NCBI GenBank assembly: GCA_021324575.1
Contig: JAJPIW010000064.1
Coordinates: 1-55,283, forward strand
Source: Intrasporangiaceae bacterium
Lineage (GTDB): Bacteria > Actinomycetota > Actinomycetes > Actinomycetales > Dermatophilaceae
Reading direction: 5' to 3'
DNA: 55,283 nucleotides
Part shown: piece by piece, positions 33,854 through 44,271 of the stretch
How positions within the stretch are numbered: position 1 is the first letter of the stretch
Layout of the letters: the number at the start of each line of letters is the position of its first letter
Notes under the pieces: generated by a model
The model's input: only the letters and a program-made list of their open reading frames with translations
The model's database searches: none
Told to the model about the DNA's origin: nothing
Position numbers and translations under genes: made by a program

Positions 33854-35620
33854 CTATTTGATGAGATACATGCGCGACTCCCAGCCGGCCAACGGCACGG
33901 GCCCGGCGCCGAGAACGGGCTCGACATCGAGCCCCGACCCGAGCACGAGCCGGGCGCCAACCCAGTCCTCGCCCACGTCGACGGCGACCGGCTCACGACC
34001 GGCATTCGCGACGACGAGCACCCGCGACTCGCCGAGCGTGCGCGTGTAGGCCCAGACCGCAGGGTTCGCGGCATCCGACTCGATGGCCTCGAAGCTGCCG
34101 AGTGCGAGCACCGGCAGCGACTTCCGCAACGCGATGAGCGACTTGTAGTGCTCGAAGACGGACCCGGACTCGCCGACCTGGGCGGCCGCGTTGAGCCAGC
34201 TCGCGTTGGGGTTGACCGGCAGCCACGGGGAGACCGAGCTGAACCCGGCATACGGGCCGCTGTCCCACTGCACCGGGGTGCGGGCATTGTCGCGGGAGAT
34301 CTTCCGTATGCCGGTCAGTGCGGTCTCCTCGTCGCCGCCCCGCGCGCGCAGGCTGGCGAGGTAGTTGACGACCTCGACGTCCTGGAAGTCGGCGCCGGTG
34401 GCGAAGGGGTAGTTCGTCATGCCGATCTCCTCGCCCTGGTAGACGTACGGCGTCCCGCGCATTCCGTGCAGGATCGTTGCCACGGTCTTGGCCGACGTCT
34501 CCCACCACTGCGGGTCGTCGTCGCCGAACCGCGACACGGCGCGCGGCTGGTCGTGGTTGTCCCAGTACAGGCTGTTCCAGCCGGCCTGGCCCAGGGCGGT
34601 CTGCCAGCGGTAGAGAGAGGCCTTGACCGCGCCCGGTGCCGGAGCGGCATACGCGAACTTGTCGGTCGGCAGCTGGTCCAGGCCGACGTGCTCGAACTGG
34701 AAGACCATGTCCAGCTCGGCCCGGCGCGGGTCGGTGTAGAGGACGGCCTCCTGGGTCGTCACCCCCGGCGTCTCGCCCACCGTGATGAACTGCCCCGGCC
34801 GCCCCGCGAACACCTCACGGTGCATCTCGGCGAGGAACTCGTGCATCCGGGGTCCGTCGGCGTAGAGGGCGAAGGCGTTGACGAACTCGCGGCCCTCGAC
34901 AGGGGGCGCGTCCGGGAGTCCGTCGACCTTGGAGAGGAAGTTGATGACGTCCATCCGGAAGCCGTCGACGCCCTTGTCCAGCCACCAGCGCATCATCGCG
35001 TAGACGGCCTCGCGGACCTCGGGGTTCTCCCAGTTCAGATCGGGCTGCTTGACGTCGAAGAGGTGGAGGTAGTACTGGCCGGTGGCCTCGTCGAGCTGCC
35101 ATGTGGAGCCGCTGAAGAAGGAGCCCCAGTTGTTCGGCTCGCGCCCGTCGCGCGGGTCGCGCCAGTAATACCAGTCGCGCTTGGGGCTGGTCGTGCTGGA
35201 ACGGGACTCGACGAACCACGGGTGCTCGTCGGAGGTGTGGTTGACGACGAGGTCCATCATCAGCTTGATGCCGCGGTCGTGCAGGCCGGTGAGGAGCTCC
35301 TCGAAGTCGGCCATCGTGCCGAAGAGCGGGTCGATGTCCTGGTAGTCGCTGATGTCGTAGCCGTTGTCGGCCTGCGGCGACCGGTAGATCGGCGACAGCC
35401 ACACGACGTCGACGCCGAGCTCGGCAAGGTGGTCGAGGTGGTTGATGATGCCCCGCAGGTCGCCCATCCCGTCCCCGTTGGCGTCGGCGAAGGAGCGCGG
35501 ATAGATCTGGTAGACAACCGAGTTCGTCCACCAGGCCGGCTCCATCTGGTATGCCGTGCTGGCTGCGGTCTGCTCGGTCGTCGTCGTCGTTGAGGTCGTC
35601 GTTGAGGTCTCCGTGGTCAC
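33854..35620 (-). CDS. GH13 alpha-glucosidase (oligo-1,6-glucosidase-like)
   Basis: Cytosolic glycoside hydrolase of 588 residues that releases glucose from short alpha-glucosides. The GH13 set is complete: DLVVNH (123-128), nucleophile Asp224 in DGFRMDVINF, acid/base Glu283 in ITVGETPG, and transition-state Asp357 in YWDNHDQPR. Val225 right after the nucleophile is the residue associated with alpha-1,6 preference (isomaltose type), against Ala or Thr in alpha-1,4 enzymes. The first ~25 residues are a Thr-rich tail (TTETSTTTSTTTTTEQT). GTG at 35620 is chosen, just before this tail. No sugar transporter lies beside it. Confidence 0.93.
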   Translation of the reverse strand: MTTETSTTTSTTTTTEQTAASTAYQMEPAWWTNSVVYQIYPRSFADANGDGMGDLRGIINHLDHLAELGVDVVWLSPIYRSPQADNGYDISDYQDIDPLFGTMADFEELLTGLHDRGIKLMMDLVVNHTSDEHPWFVESRSSTTSPKRDWYYWRDPRDGREPNNWGSFFSGSTWQLDEATGQYYLHLFDVKQPDLNWENPEVREAVYAMMRWWLDKGVDGFRMDVINFLSKVDGLPDAPPVEGREFVNAFALYADGPRMHEFLAEMHREVFAGRPGQFITVGETPGVTTQEAVLYTDPRRAELDMVFQFEHVGLDQLPTDKFAYAAPAPGAVKASLYRWQTALGQAGWNSLYWDNHDQPRAVSRFGDDDPQWWETSAKTVATILHGMRGTPYVYQGEEIGMTNYPFATGADFQDVEVVNYLASLRARGGDEETALTGIRKISRDNARTPVQWDSGPYAGFSSVSPWLPVNPNASWLNAAAQVGESGSVFEHYKSLIALRKSLPVLALGSFEAIESDAANPAVWAYTRTLGESRVLVVANAGREPVAVDVGEDWVGARLVLGSGLDVEPVLGAGPVPLAGWESRMYLIK

Positions 35621-35779
35621 GACGGCCAGCCTAGGACTGCCCCCTCCTCCGGCACCTTTCCCGTTCACGTGCCGGCATGGCGTTGCGGGTATGGCCGAGT
35701 GGGCCGATGGGTACTCGTCCTCGCCTCGCAGCACCGGTCCGTCAGACCCGTGGGTCCTTGGGCCACGGCCGGCGGAGGA

Positions 35780-35800
35780 TGTAGCACATTGGGTGCTACA
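35780..35800 (+). promoter_or_regulatory. Palindromic operator of the toxin-antitoxin operon
   Basis: TGTAGCAC and GTGCTACA flank a 5-nt spacer. The right arm runs into TACATT (35797-35802), a good -10 element that ends 6 nt before the antitoxin ATG, so the mRNA would be nearly leaderless. Antitoxins of the Phd/YefM class repress their own promoter at such palindromes. Binding by this antitoxin is inferred. Confidence 0.7.
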
Positions 35801-35808
35801 TTCTGGTG

Positions 35809-36084
35809 ATGGACGAGATCGGCATCAGGGAGCTGCGCCAGAACGCGAGTGCTCACGTCCGCGCGGCGAGCGCTGGTGCGCACCTCGTCGTGACCGACCG
35901 TGGCGTGCCCGTGGCCCAGCTCGTTCCGTTGTCGCCCCTGGAGGAGCAGCTGAGCGCGCTCCTCGTGCGGCATACGCTCTCGACACCCAGCCGCCCACGA
36001 CGCTCGTATGCCGCGGACCGGCGCCTCCGCGGCGCCCCCCTGGCGCCCCGCGTGACGGCCGGTCGCGAAGAGCGATTCGAGTGA
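35809..36084 (+). CDS. Phd/YefM-type antitoxin (VapB)
   Basis: Antitoxin of 91 residues. The N terminus (IGIRELRQNASAHVRAASAG then VVTDRGVPVAQLVPL) is the Phd/YefM DNA-binding fold. The C-terminal half is Arg/Leu-rich and should wrap around and neutralise the toxin. ATG at 35809 follows a palindromic operator by 8 nt. The stop overlaps the toxin start (GTGA), so toxin translation depends on antitoxin translation. The pairing of a Phd-like antitoxin with a PIN toxin is common in Actinobacteria. Confidence 0.9.
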   Translation: MDEIGIRELRQNASAHVRAASAGAHLVVTDRGVPVAQLVPLSPLEEQLSALLVRHTLSTPSRPRRSYAADRRLRGAPLAPRVTAGREERFE

Positions 36085-36479
36085 GCGTGATCTATCTCGA
36101 CCCGTCAGCGATCGGGAAGCTCGTCGTGGAGGAGCCGGAGTCTGCGGCCCTCGCGGCGTGGCTCGATGCGCATGACACGGACCTCCTGGTGACGTCTGCC
36201 CTGAGCCGGGTCGAGCTCATCCGGGCCGCTCGCCGTCGCAGCCCCGACTCGGTGCCGGCAGCACTGTCGATTCTTGCCGAGCTGAGCGTCGCCCCCATCG
36301 ACGCGACCGTGCTCGACATGGCCTCCCAGCTCGACCCCGCCGCCCTGCGCACCCTGGACGTTCTCCACCTGGCCACCGCGGCCACGCTGGGCACCGACCT
36401 GCTCTGCCTGGTGGCCTACGACGATGCTCTGCTCGACGCCGCCGGGGCCCTGGGGCTCCCGGTCGAGGCGCCGAGATGA
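36081..36479 (+). CDS. VapC-type PIN domain toxin
   Basis: Predicted Mg-dependent RNase of 132 residues. The acidic PIN set is intact: Asp7 in IYLDPSAIGKLV, Glu45 in SRVELIRA, Asp93 in TLDVLHLATA and an Asp near 115 in AYDDALLDAA. VapC toxins cut tRNA or rRNA and stop growth until neutralised. GTG at 36081 overlaps the antitoxin stop. Its own stop is overlapped by the ATG of a third gene, which is unusual for a two-gene system. Cellular target unknown. Confidence 0.92.
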   Translation: MSVIYLDPSAIGKLVVEEPESAALAAWLDAHDTDLLVTSALSRVELIRAARRRSPDSVPAALSILAELSVAPIDATVLDMASQLDPAALRTLDVLHLATAATLGTDLLCLVAYDDALLDAAGALGLPVEAPR

Positions 36480-36958
36480 GGTCGACGGCCGCAGCCGCGA
36501 CACCGCGCAAGAGGTGCAGGATCCTGGACAAGGACGAGGTGCGGCAATGGTTCGCCGCGGGACGCACGCCGAGCTGGATGGTCGAGGAGTACGCCCGCCG
36601 CTACCGAATGACCATCTCCCAAGGAGCATTTGTCACGTTCCAGCGTCGGCACATCGCGACGAGACCAGCGCTCCGCCTCAACCTCGTCCCTTCCACGCTG
36701 GAGCGGAAGCACTACGGCAAGCCCGAGGTCGCTTTGCTGCGCATCGAGGAACGTCGCCGCGCGGGCGTTCAGCTGACCCCTGACGAAGAGGTGCGCGTGC
36801 GGGCGTGGATCGGCCGGATGGCCATGGCCGGCGTCATCGTCGCCTACGAACCCCGCACCCGAGCCGGCTTCAAGTACGTGCCCCGTCGGGTCGGCATCGA
36901 CCACGACATCATCCGCTTCCGGAGCCCCACGCCCGCCCGCAGGCGTCGGGCAGGATGA
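36476..36958 (+). CDS. Unknown protein, third gene of the toxin-antitoxin operon, possible HTH
   Basis: Basic protein of 160 residues. DEVRQWFAAGRTPSWMVEEY followed by ARRYRMTISQGAFVTFQRRH looks like a helix-turn-helix. The second half has EERRRAGVQLTPDEEVRVRA and ends GFKYVPRRVGIDHDIIRFRS. The pattern recalls small putative DNA-binding proteins of actinobacterial phages, but I cannot confirm this without a search. ATG at 36476 overlaps the VapC stop by 4 nt (ATGA), so it is translationally coupled to the toxin. The stop lies 5 nt from the convergent sigma factor stop. It could be an extra regulator of the operon or a cargo gene. Confidence 0.75.
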   Translation: MRSTAAAATPRKRCRILDKDEVRQWFAAGRTPSWMVEEYARRYRMTISQGAFVTFQRRHIATRPALRLNLVPSTLERKHYGKPEVALLRIEERRRAGVQLTPDEEVRVRAWIGRMAMAGVIVAYEPRTRAGFKYVPRRVGIDHDIIRFRSPTPARRRRAG

Positions 36959-36962
36959 GGCG

Positions 36963-38225
36963 CTAGGGGGACATGAGGCGGGCACTCAGCAGGTTGCGCT
37001 CAACCGGGTTCTCGGCCAGGTCGAGCGCCCGCCGGTTGGCCACGTCGGCCTCCTCGGCGCAGCCCAACGCAGCCAGGAAGCTCGCCCTCGTCGCGTGGTA
37101 GAGGTGGTATCCAGCCAGCTGGTCACCGAGCTTGGCGACCTCCTCCAGACCCGCCGCCGGTCCGGCATACGAGGCAAGGGCCACGGCCCGGTTGAGCCGG
37201 ACCACCGGGGAGCGGTCGTGCGCGAGGAGCAGGTCGTAGAGCGTGAGGATCTGCAGCCAGTCCGTAGCGGCCCAGGTCGGTGCGCCGGCGTGGCACGCGG
37301 CGATCGCCGCCTGCAGCTGGAACCGACCGGCTCGTCGCTGCACCGCGGCGTGGGCCAGATAGGACTCGGCCCGGGCGATCTGGTCGCCGGACCACAGCGC
37401 GCGGTCCTGGTCCTTCAGCAGGACGAGATCGCCCGCGGGGGTGAATCGCGCACCGGCGCGGGACTGCTGGAACGTGAGCAGCGCGAGAAGGCCCCATGCC
37501 TCGGGCTCGTCGGGCAGTCGGTCGCAGACCAGGTTCGCGAGCCAGATGGCGTCGCCGGCGAGCGTGGTCCTCGGCGCCTCACCGGTCGGCGGGTCGAGGA
37601 AGCCTGCGTTGTAGGTGAGGTAGACGACGGTGAGGACGTCGTCGAGCCGCTGGCCCAGGTCGTCGGTCGGGATGGCAAGGGGTATGCCGGCCTCGACGAT
37701 CTTGCGCTTGGCGCGGACGATCCGCTGGGCCAGCGTCGACTCGGGGACGAGGAACGCAGCGGCGATCTGGGGCGTGGTCAGCCCGACGACGGCTCGGAGG
37801 GTCAGGGCGAGCCGGGCCTCCTGTGCCAGCGACGGGTGGCAGCAGCCGAAGAGCATGTCGACGCGTTCGTCGGGACTCTCGTCGGGGGTGGCGCCGGTGG
37901 GTTCGGACTCGGTCAGCTGTAGGTCGGCGAACGCCTCGGTCGCCCGCCGCGCGCGCCCCCGCTGCCGGAACAGGTCGACGGCTCGGCGCTTGGCTGCGGT
38001 CGTGAGCCATGCACCGGGCCGATCCGGTATGCCGTCCGCTCGCCAGCTCCGTAGGGCGGCAACCACCGAGTCCTGCACCGACTCCTCGGCGATGTCGAAG
38101 TCGCGCGTGAAGCGGTGCAGCGTCGCGGTGACCAGGCCGGCCTCGGCCCGGACTGCCTCGGCGATCTGCTCGTCGAGCGGTCCGGGCCTCGGCTCGGGGC
38201 GGTGGTGCTTGTGGAGCGGCGTCAC
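36963..38225 (-). CDS. ECF42-type RNA polymerase sigma factor (DUF6596)
   Basis: Extracytoplasmic function sigma factor of 420 residues with a long C-terminal extension. Regions 2 and 4 are in the first ~180 residues (VTATLHRFTRDFDIAEESVQ, PGAWLTTAAKRRAVDLFRQR, LTLRAVVGLTTPQIAAAFLV). The C-terminal ~230 residues are TPR-like, with YLTYNAGFLDPPTGE and ALLTFQQSRAGARFTP, typical of the ECF42 group. GTG at 38225 overlaps the stop of the DGPF/YciI gene (GTGA). ECF42 genes are known to sit with DGPF proteins, which are probably their regulators or targets. Confidence 0.92.
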   Translation of the reverse strand: MTPLHKHHRPEPRPGPLDEQIAEAVRAEAGLVTATLHRFTRDFDIAEESVQDSVVAALRSWRADGIPDRPGAWLTTAAKRRAVDLFRQRGRARRATEAFADLQLTESEPTGATPDESPDERVDMLFGCCHPSLAQEARLALTLRAVVGLTTPQIAAAFLVPESTLAQRIVRAKRKIVEAGIPLAIPTDDLGQRLDDVLTVVYLTYNAGFLDPPTGEAPRTTLAGDAIWLANLVCDRLPDEPEAWGLLALLTFQQSRAGARFTPAGDLVLLKDQDRALWSGDQIARAESYLAHAAVQRRAGRFQLQAAIAACHAGAPTWAATDWLQILTLYDLLLAHDRSPVVRLNRAVALASYAGPAAGLEEVAKLGDQLAGYHLYHATRASFLAALGCAEEADVANRRALDLAENPVERNLLSARLMSP

Positions 38226-38590
38226 ATGTCCATGTCGTGCGGGACGATCGGGCGAACCTCGACGGCGACACCCGGGAACTCCAGCGACGGCCACTCCCGC
38301 GCCATTGCCAGTGCGGTGTCCAGGTCGGGGACGTCGACGATGCTGAACCCGCCGATCGACTCCTTGGCCTCCGAGAACGGCCCGTCGACGACGACCGGGT
38401 TGCCGCCACCATCGGAGGCGCGGACGGTCGTCGCGGTGCCCGGGTCCTGCAGCTCGGCGCCGCCGTCGGCGAAGTTGGCGGCGTACTTCTCGAACCAGGC
38501 GTAGATGGCCTGGTAGACCTCGGCCCGGCGCTCCTCCGGGACGGCGGCGTCGAGGTCAGGGCGGGAGGTGTACATGAGGACGTACTTCAT
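38222..38590 (-). CDS. YciI/DGPF family protein
   Basis: Small ferredoxin-like fold protein of 122 residues with MKYVLMYTSRPDLD at the start and the diagnostic VVDGPFSEAKESIGGFSIVD. ATG at 38590 has AAGGAG 6 nt upstream. The stop overlaps the start of the ECF42 sigma factor, so the two are co-translated. Biochemical function of DGPF proteins is not established; the fixed link to ECF42 factors suggests a shared signalling role. Confidence 0.92.
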   Translation of the reverse strand: MKYVLMYTSRPDLDAAVPEERRAEVYQAIYAWFEKYAANFADGGAELQDPGTATTVRASDGGGNPVVVDGPFSEAKESIGGFSIVDVPDLDTALAMAREWPSLEFPGVAVEVRPIVPHDMDM

Positions 38591-39009
38591 TGGGGTCTCC
38601 TTCGTTCTGGAGCGAGCATGACACCCACCCGACGCTCGGCACAGCCCGAATTCGACACCTGGCGCACATCGAAGCCTTCACGTCCGAACGCAATCGGACC
38701 GGTTGGCCGAGAGATTCACCTCGTTCGAGGCGAGCTAGCGCGAGGCACGGGCGCGCACGGGCAAGGGCACGGGACGGGACACCCAACCGCCGGCGCTGCC
38801 CGGACCACCGACACGCATCCACGCTGCCGGACCGGCCACCTGGCTGACCCCCGTGAGTGGCCATCGGCGTGACCGCACCCACCGCCACGAGGTCGACGCC
38901 GTTCGAGGCCGCTCCCATGACGCCGACGCTCTCTGCGGAATCGGACGCGAGCGGGAACGGGGAGGAGGACCGAGCCGGTTTGGCTCGGTCCTCCTCCATC
39001 AGCCTATTT
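38591..39009. other. Intergenic region between YciI gene and nrdJ
   Basis: About 420 nt without a convincing gene. It should contain the promoter of the YciI-ECF42 operon on the left and the nrdJ terminator on the right. A short palindrome (CCTCGTTCGAGG) lies near 38720-38731. Open frames here run on from antisense frames of the neighbours and show no ribosome sites or known motifs. Confidence 0.5.
38961..38997 (-). terminator. Stem-loop terminator of nrdJ
   Basis: GGAGGAGGACCGAGCC (38961-38976) and its exact complement (38982-38997) form a perfect 16-bp stem around 5 nt. It lies 12 nt past the nrdJ stop at 39010. No U-tract. Confidence 0.8.
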
Positions 39010-41943
<2,934 letters not shown>

Positions 41944-42108
41944 GTCACTGCTCCTCTTCGGAAAATGTTCTCGTCGTCAGTTCTATCGGCGACCACTGAC
42001 AGTGGTCTGGGTCGTGCGTGGTGTGGCGTGGTCCAACAGGTCGTGCGTTGAGGCTCGGACGGTGGGCGGCCGTATGCCGCGGCTGGAGCGCACGGCATAC
42101 GACCGGGT

Positions 42109-42591
42109 CTATGGGGCCCGCGGTGCGGGCTCGGTGCCGGTCGGCGTGTGCTCGGCCCGCAACAGGGTGATGGCGCTCTCGAAGTCCTCGAGGGACTCAA
42201 AGGCCTGGTAGACGCTCGCGAAGCGCAGGTAGGCGACCTCGTCGAGCTCGCGCAGCGGCTCCAGGACGGCCAGGCCGACCTCGTGGGCGTCGATCTCGGC
42301 ACTGCCCTGGCTGCGGATCGTCTCCTCGACCCGCTGCGCGAGCCGGGCGAGGTCGTCCTCGGACACCGGGCGGCCCTGACATGCCTTGCGGACGCCGACG
42401 AGGACCTTCTCGCGGCTGAACGGCTCGGTGGCGCCGGAGCGCTTGACCACCGACAGGCTGGCCGTCTCGATCGTCGTGAAGCGGCGCCCGCACTCGGGGC
42501 ACTGCCGACGCCGGCGGATCGAGGTGCCGTCCTCGGTGGCGCGGGAGTCCATGACGCGGGAGTCGGTGTGCCGGCAGAACGGACAATGCAT
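42109..42591 (-). CDS. nrdR: Transcriptional repressor NrdR
   Basis: Represses ribonucleotide reductase genes when dATP/ATP levels are high. The 160-residue protein has the zinc ribbon [15 protein letters not shown] and [14 protein letters not shown], then the ATP-cone ([34 protein letters not shown]). ATG at 42591 is fixed by the family start MHCPFC. Two NrdR-box-like sites lie upstream at 42703-42752, so it should control itself and nrdJ. Confidence 0.96.
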   Translation of the reverse strand: MHCPFCRHTDSRVMDSRATEDGTSIRRRRQCPECGRRFTTIETASLSVVKRSGATEPFSREKVLVGVRKACQGRPVSEDDLARLAQRVEETIRSQGSAEIDAHEVGLAVLEPLRELDEVAYLRFASVYQAFESLEDFESAITLLRAEHTPTGTEPAPRAP

Positions 42592-42986
42592 GACAAGCCA
42601 CCTCTCCCTCGGTTCGGTCCTCGGCGGCCGTCGATGTGGACAAAACCGTGGACACCTTTGTGAACAATCTGTGGAGAACACCGATTCCCTTGTGTACGAC
42701 CATGTGCACAACATGTGGGCGAACTACATCGGTGTAACCACTAGATATAGGAATCTACGCCCACTGTGACCCAGGGCGCAACAGGAGCGGCGTGTCGAGT
42801 CCGCGACCCGGTATTTGTGCAGGTCAGGGCGCCGGAGGGTCGTGTGCCGCGGGACTCCCCGGCGTGTCGCATCACCATCCGTGGGGCTCATGGGACGGAT
42901 GTGACACCACATCTGGGGCCTGCCCCGGCCAGCCGGCCCTCCGCGAGGAAGCGTCCTTGTCCGCGGCATACGGCAGGATCGCTCTC
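42592..42986. other. Divergent intergenic region between nrdR and the AlkZ-like gene
   Basis: About 395 nt holding the nrdR promoter, the NrdR boxes and the rightward promoter of the AlkZ-like gene. One AT-rich patch is visible (TAGATATAGG near 42742). Between 42775 and 42986 I see no gene, only an open frame running into the AlkZ-like gene without family sequence, plus one octamer CGGCATAC near 42965. Confidence 0.45.
42703..42752 (-). promoter_or_regulatory. Tandem NrdR boxes upstream of nrdR-nrdJ
   Basis: Two sites on the minus strand resemble the NrdR box (acaCwAtATaTwgtgt): TCCTATATCTAGTGGT (42752-42737) and CCACATGTTGTGCACA (42718-42703). Their centres are about 33 bp apart, near three helical turns, as in known tandem NrdR operators. 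They lie about 110-160 nt before the nrdR start. Confidence 0.65.
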
Positions 42987-44132
42987 GTGGCCCTGCGCAC
43001 CCTCGACGACGTCCTGCGGCGCCGGCTGACGACCCAGCGGGTGACCGCGGCACCGCTCCCGAGTGCGACCGACGCCGTGCGTCACCTGCTCTGCGTCCAG
43101 GCCCAGGACGCGCCGCTCGCTGCGTGGTCCCTCGGCCTGCGGTCCAGAACCAGGACGTATGCCGGGGTGCTGGCCGAGCAGGACAGCGGCACCTTCGTCC
43201 GGACCCACATCCTGCGCCCGACATGGCACTACGTCGCCGCCGAGGACGTGCGATGGCTGCTCGAGCTCACCTCGCCGAAGGTCGAGTCGTCGATGGGCGC
43301 TCGACATCGTCAGCTCGAGCTCGACGAACCGACCATCGGTCGGGCGCTGGATGCGCTCGGTGACCTGCTCGCGGGCGGCACTGCGTTGACTCGCAAGGAG
43401 ATCGGGCCGGAGCTCGCTCGGCGTGGACTGCCCGGCCCGGGCGAGCGGGTCGGCCACCTCCTCCTCCTCGCAGAGCTGCGCGCTCTGGTCTGCTCCGGCC
43501 CGATGGGCGGCCCACGCGGTGTCGAGCACACCTATCGCCTGCTCGACGAGGTCGTGCCGATCTCCAGGTCGCCCCGGCCGGTCGATCGGGACGAAGCGCT
43601 GGTCTGGATGACGACCCGGTTCTTCACCGGCCACGGTCCGGCGCGCGTCGAAGACCTCGTGCGTTGGGCCGCCGTCACCAAGAACGAGGTGCGCCGCGCC
43701 ATCGACGCGGCGGGGGACGCGCTCCAGCACGTCGACATCGGTGACGAGCAGCTGTGGTTCGGGTCCGCCACGCCCCCACGCACCCGCGACTTCGGCGGCG
43801 CCTTCCTCCTGCCGACATTCGACGAGGCGATCCTCACCTTCGCCGGGGCCAGCCATCCCAGGACACCCAACCACCGGCGCGGGAGCGCCCGGCTCTCGCC
43901 GGCCGAGGCCGGGGGCGGGGCCGCGCTGGTCGCCGGGCGGGATGTGGCTGCTTGGAAAAGAACGGTCACACCACGCGGTCTGACCCTTGCCGTCGACCTC
44001 GAGCCCGGCGAGTCATCAGCAGTCAAGGACCGCCTGAGGGCCGCCGCCGAGAGGCTGGCCGCCTTTGTCGGCGTCCCCCTCGTCGGCCTGCGCTGGGGTG
44101 CGGGAGACCGCCGCCCGGCGCCTCCACGCTGA
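42987..44132 (+). CDS. AlkZ/YcaQ-like winged-helix DNA glycosylase
   Basis: Protein of 381 residues of the HTH_42 (winged-helix) family, whose studied members excise alkylated bases or unhook interstrand crosslinks. The catalytic Gln-x-Gln pattern is present in LLCVQAQDAPLAAW (Gln37 and Gln39 by rough count). THILRPTWHYVAAEDVRWLL and GEQLWF-like DEQLWFGS are family segments, and FLLPTFDEAILTF matches the C-terminal domain. GTG at 42987 is chosen at the family start (ALRTLDDVLRRRL). Position between nrdR and lexA agrees with a DNA-repair role, but its substrate is not known. Confidence 0.85.
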   Translation: MALRTLDDVLRRRLTTQRVTAAPLPSATDAVRHLLCVQAQDAPLAAWSLGLRSRTRTYAGVLAEQDSGTFVRTHILRPTWHYVAAEDVRWLLELTSPKVESSMGARHRQLELDEPTIGRALDALGDLLAGGTALTRKEIGPELARRGLPGPGERVGHLLLLAELRALVCSGPMGGPRGVEHTYRLLDEVVPISRSPRPVDRDEALVWMTTRFFTGHGPARVEDLVRWAAVTKNEVRRAIDAAGDALQHVDIGDEQLWFGSATPPRTRDFGGAFLLPTFDEAILTFAGASHPRTPNHRRGSARLSPAEAGGGAALVAGRDVAAWKRTVTPRGLTLAVDLEPGESSAVKDRLRAAAERLAAFVGVPLVGLRWGAGDRRPAPPR

Positions 44133-44271
44133 GCTTGAGTGCCCGGATTTGATAACGAGCAGGTGACAAACGCCTCGATCTACGGCACCCTGTTGGACGA
44201 TCCGGAACGACTGGCCCCCTGCATGTACCACTTGTCAAGTCGACACGCCGGCACTCGTCCCCCAAGGCATC

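Noticed and set aside
34148-35593. 481-codon open frame antisense to the alpha-glucosidase
   Set aside because: Low-complexity shadow; the GH13 catalytic set is intact on the minus strand.
35680-35745. Sequence GGTATGGCCGAGTGGGCCGA resembling the 5' end of a tRNA-Ser/Leu
   Set aside because: No anticodon arm, no T-loop (GGTTCGA) and no CCA-proximal pairing follow. It is a chance match.
41944-42108. Possible cobalamin riboswitch before nrdJ
   Set aside because: The 165-nt gap lacks the B12-box (GCCACTG) and is too short for the full fold. NrdR boxes before nrdR explain control better.
44133-44271. Possible c-di-AMP (ydaO) riboswitch before the CHAP hydrolase
   Set aside because: Such elements often precede actinobacterial wall hydrolases, but the conserved core was not found in this 139-nt leader.
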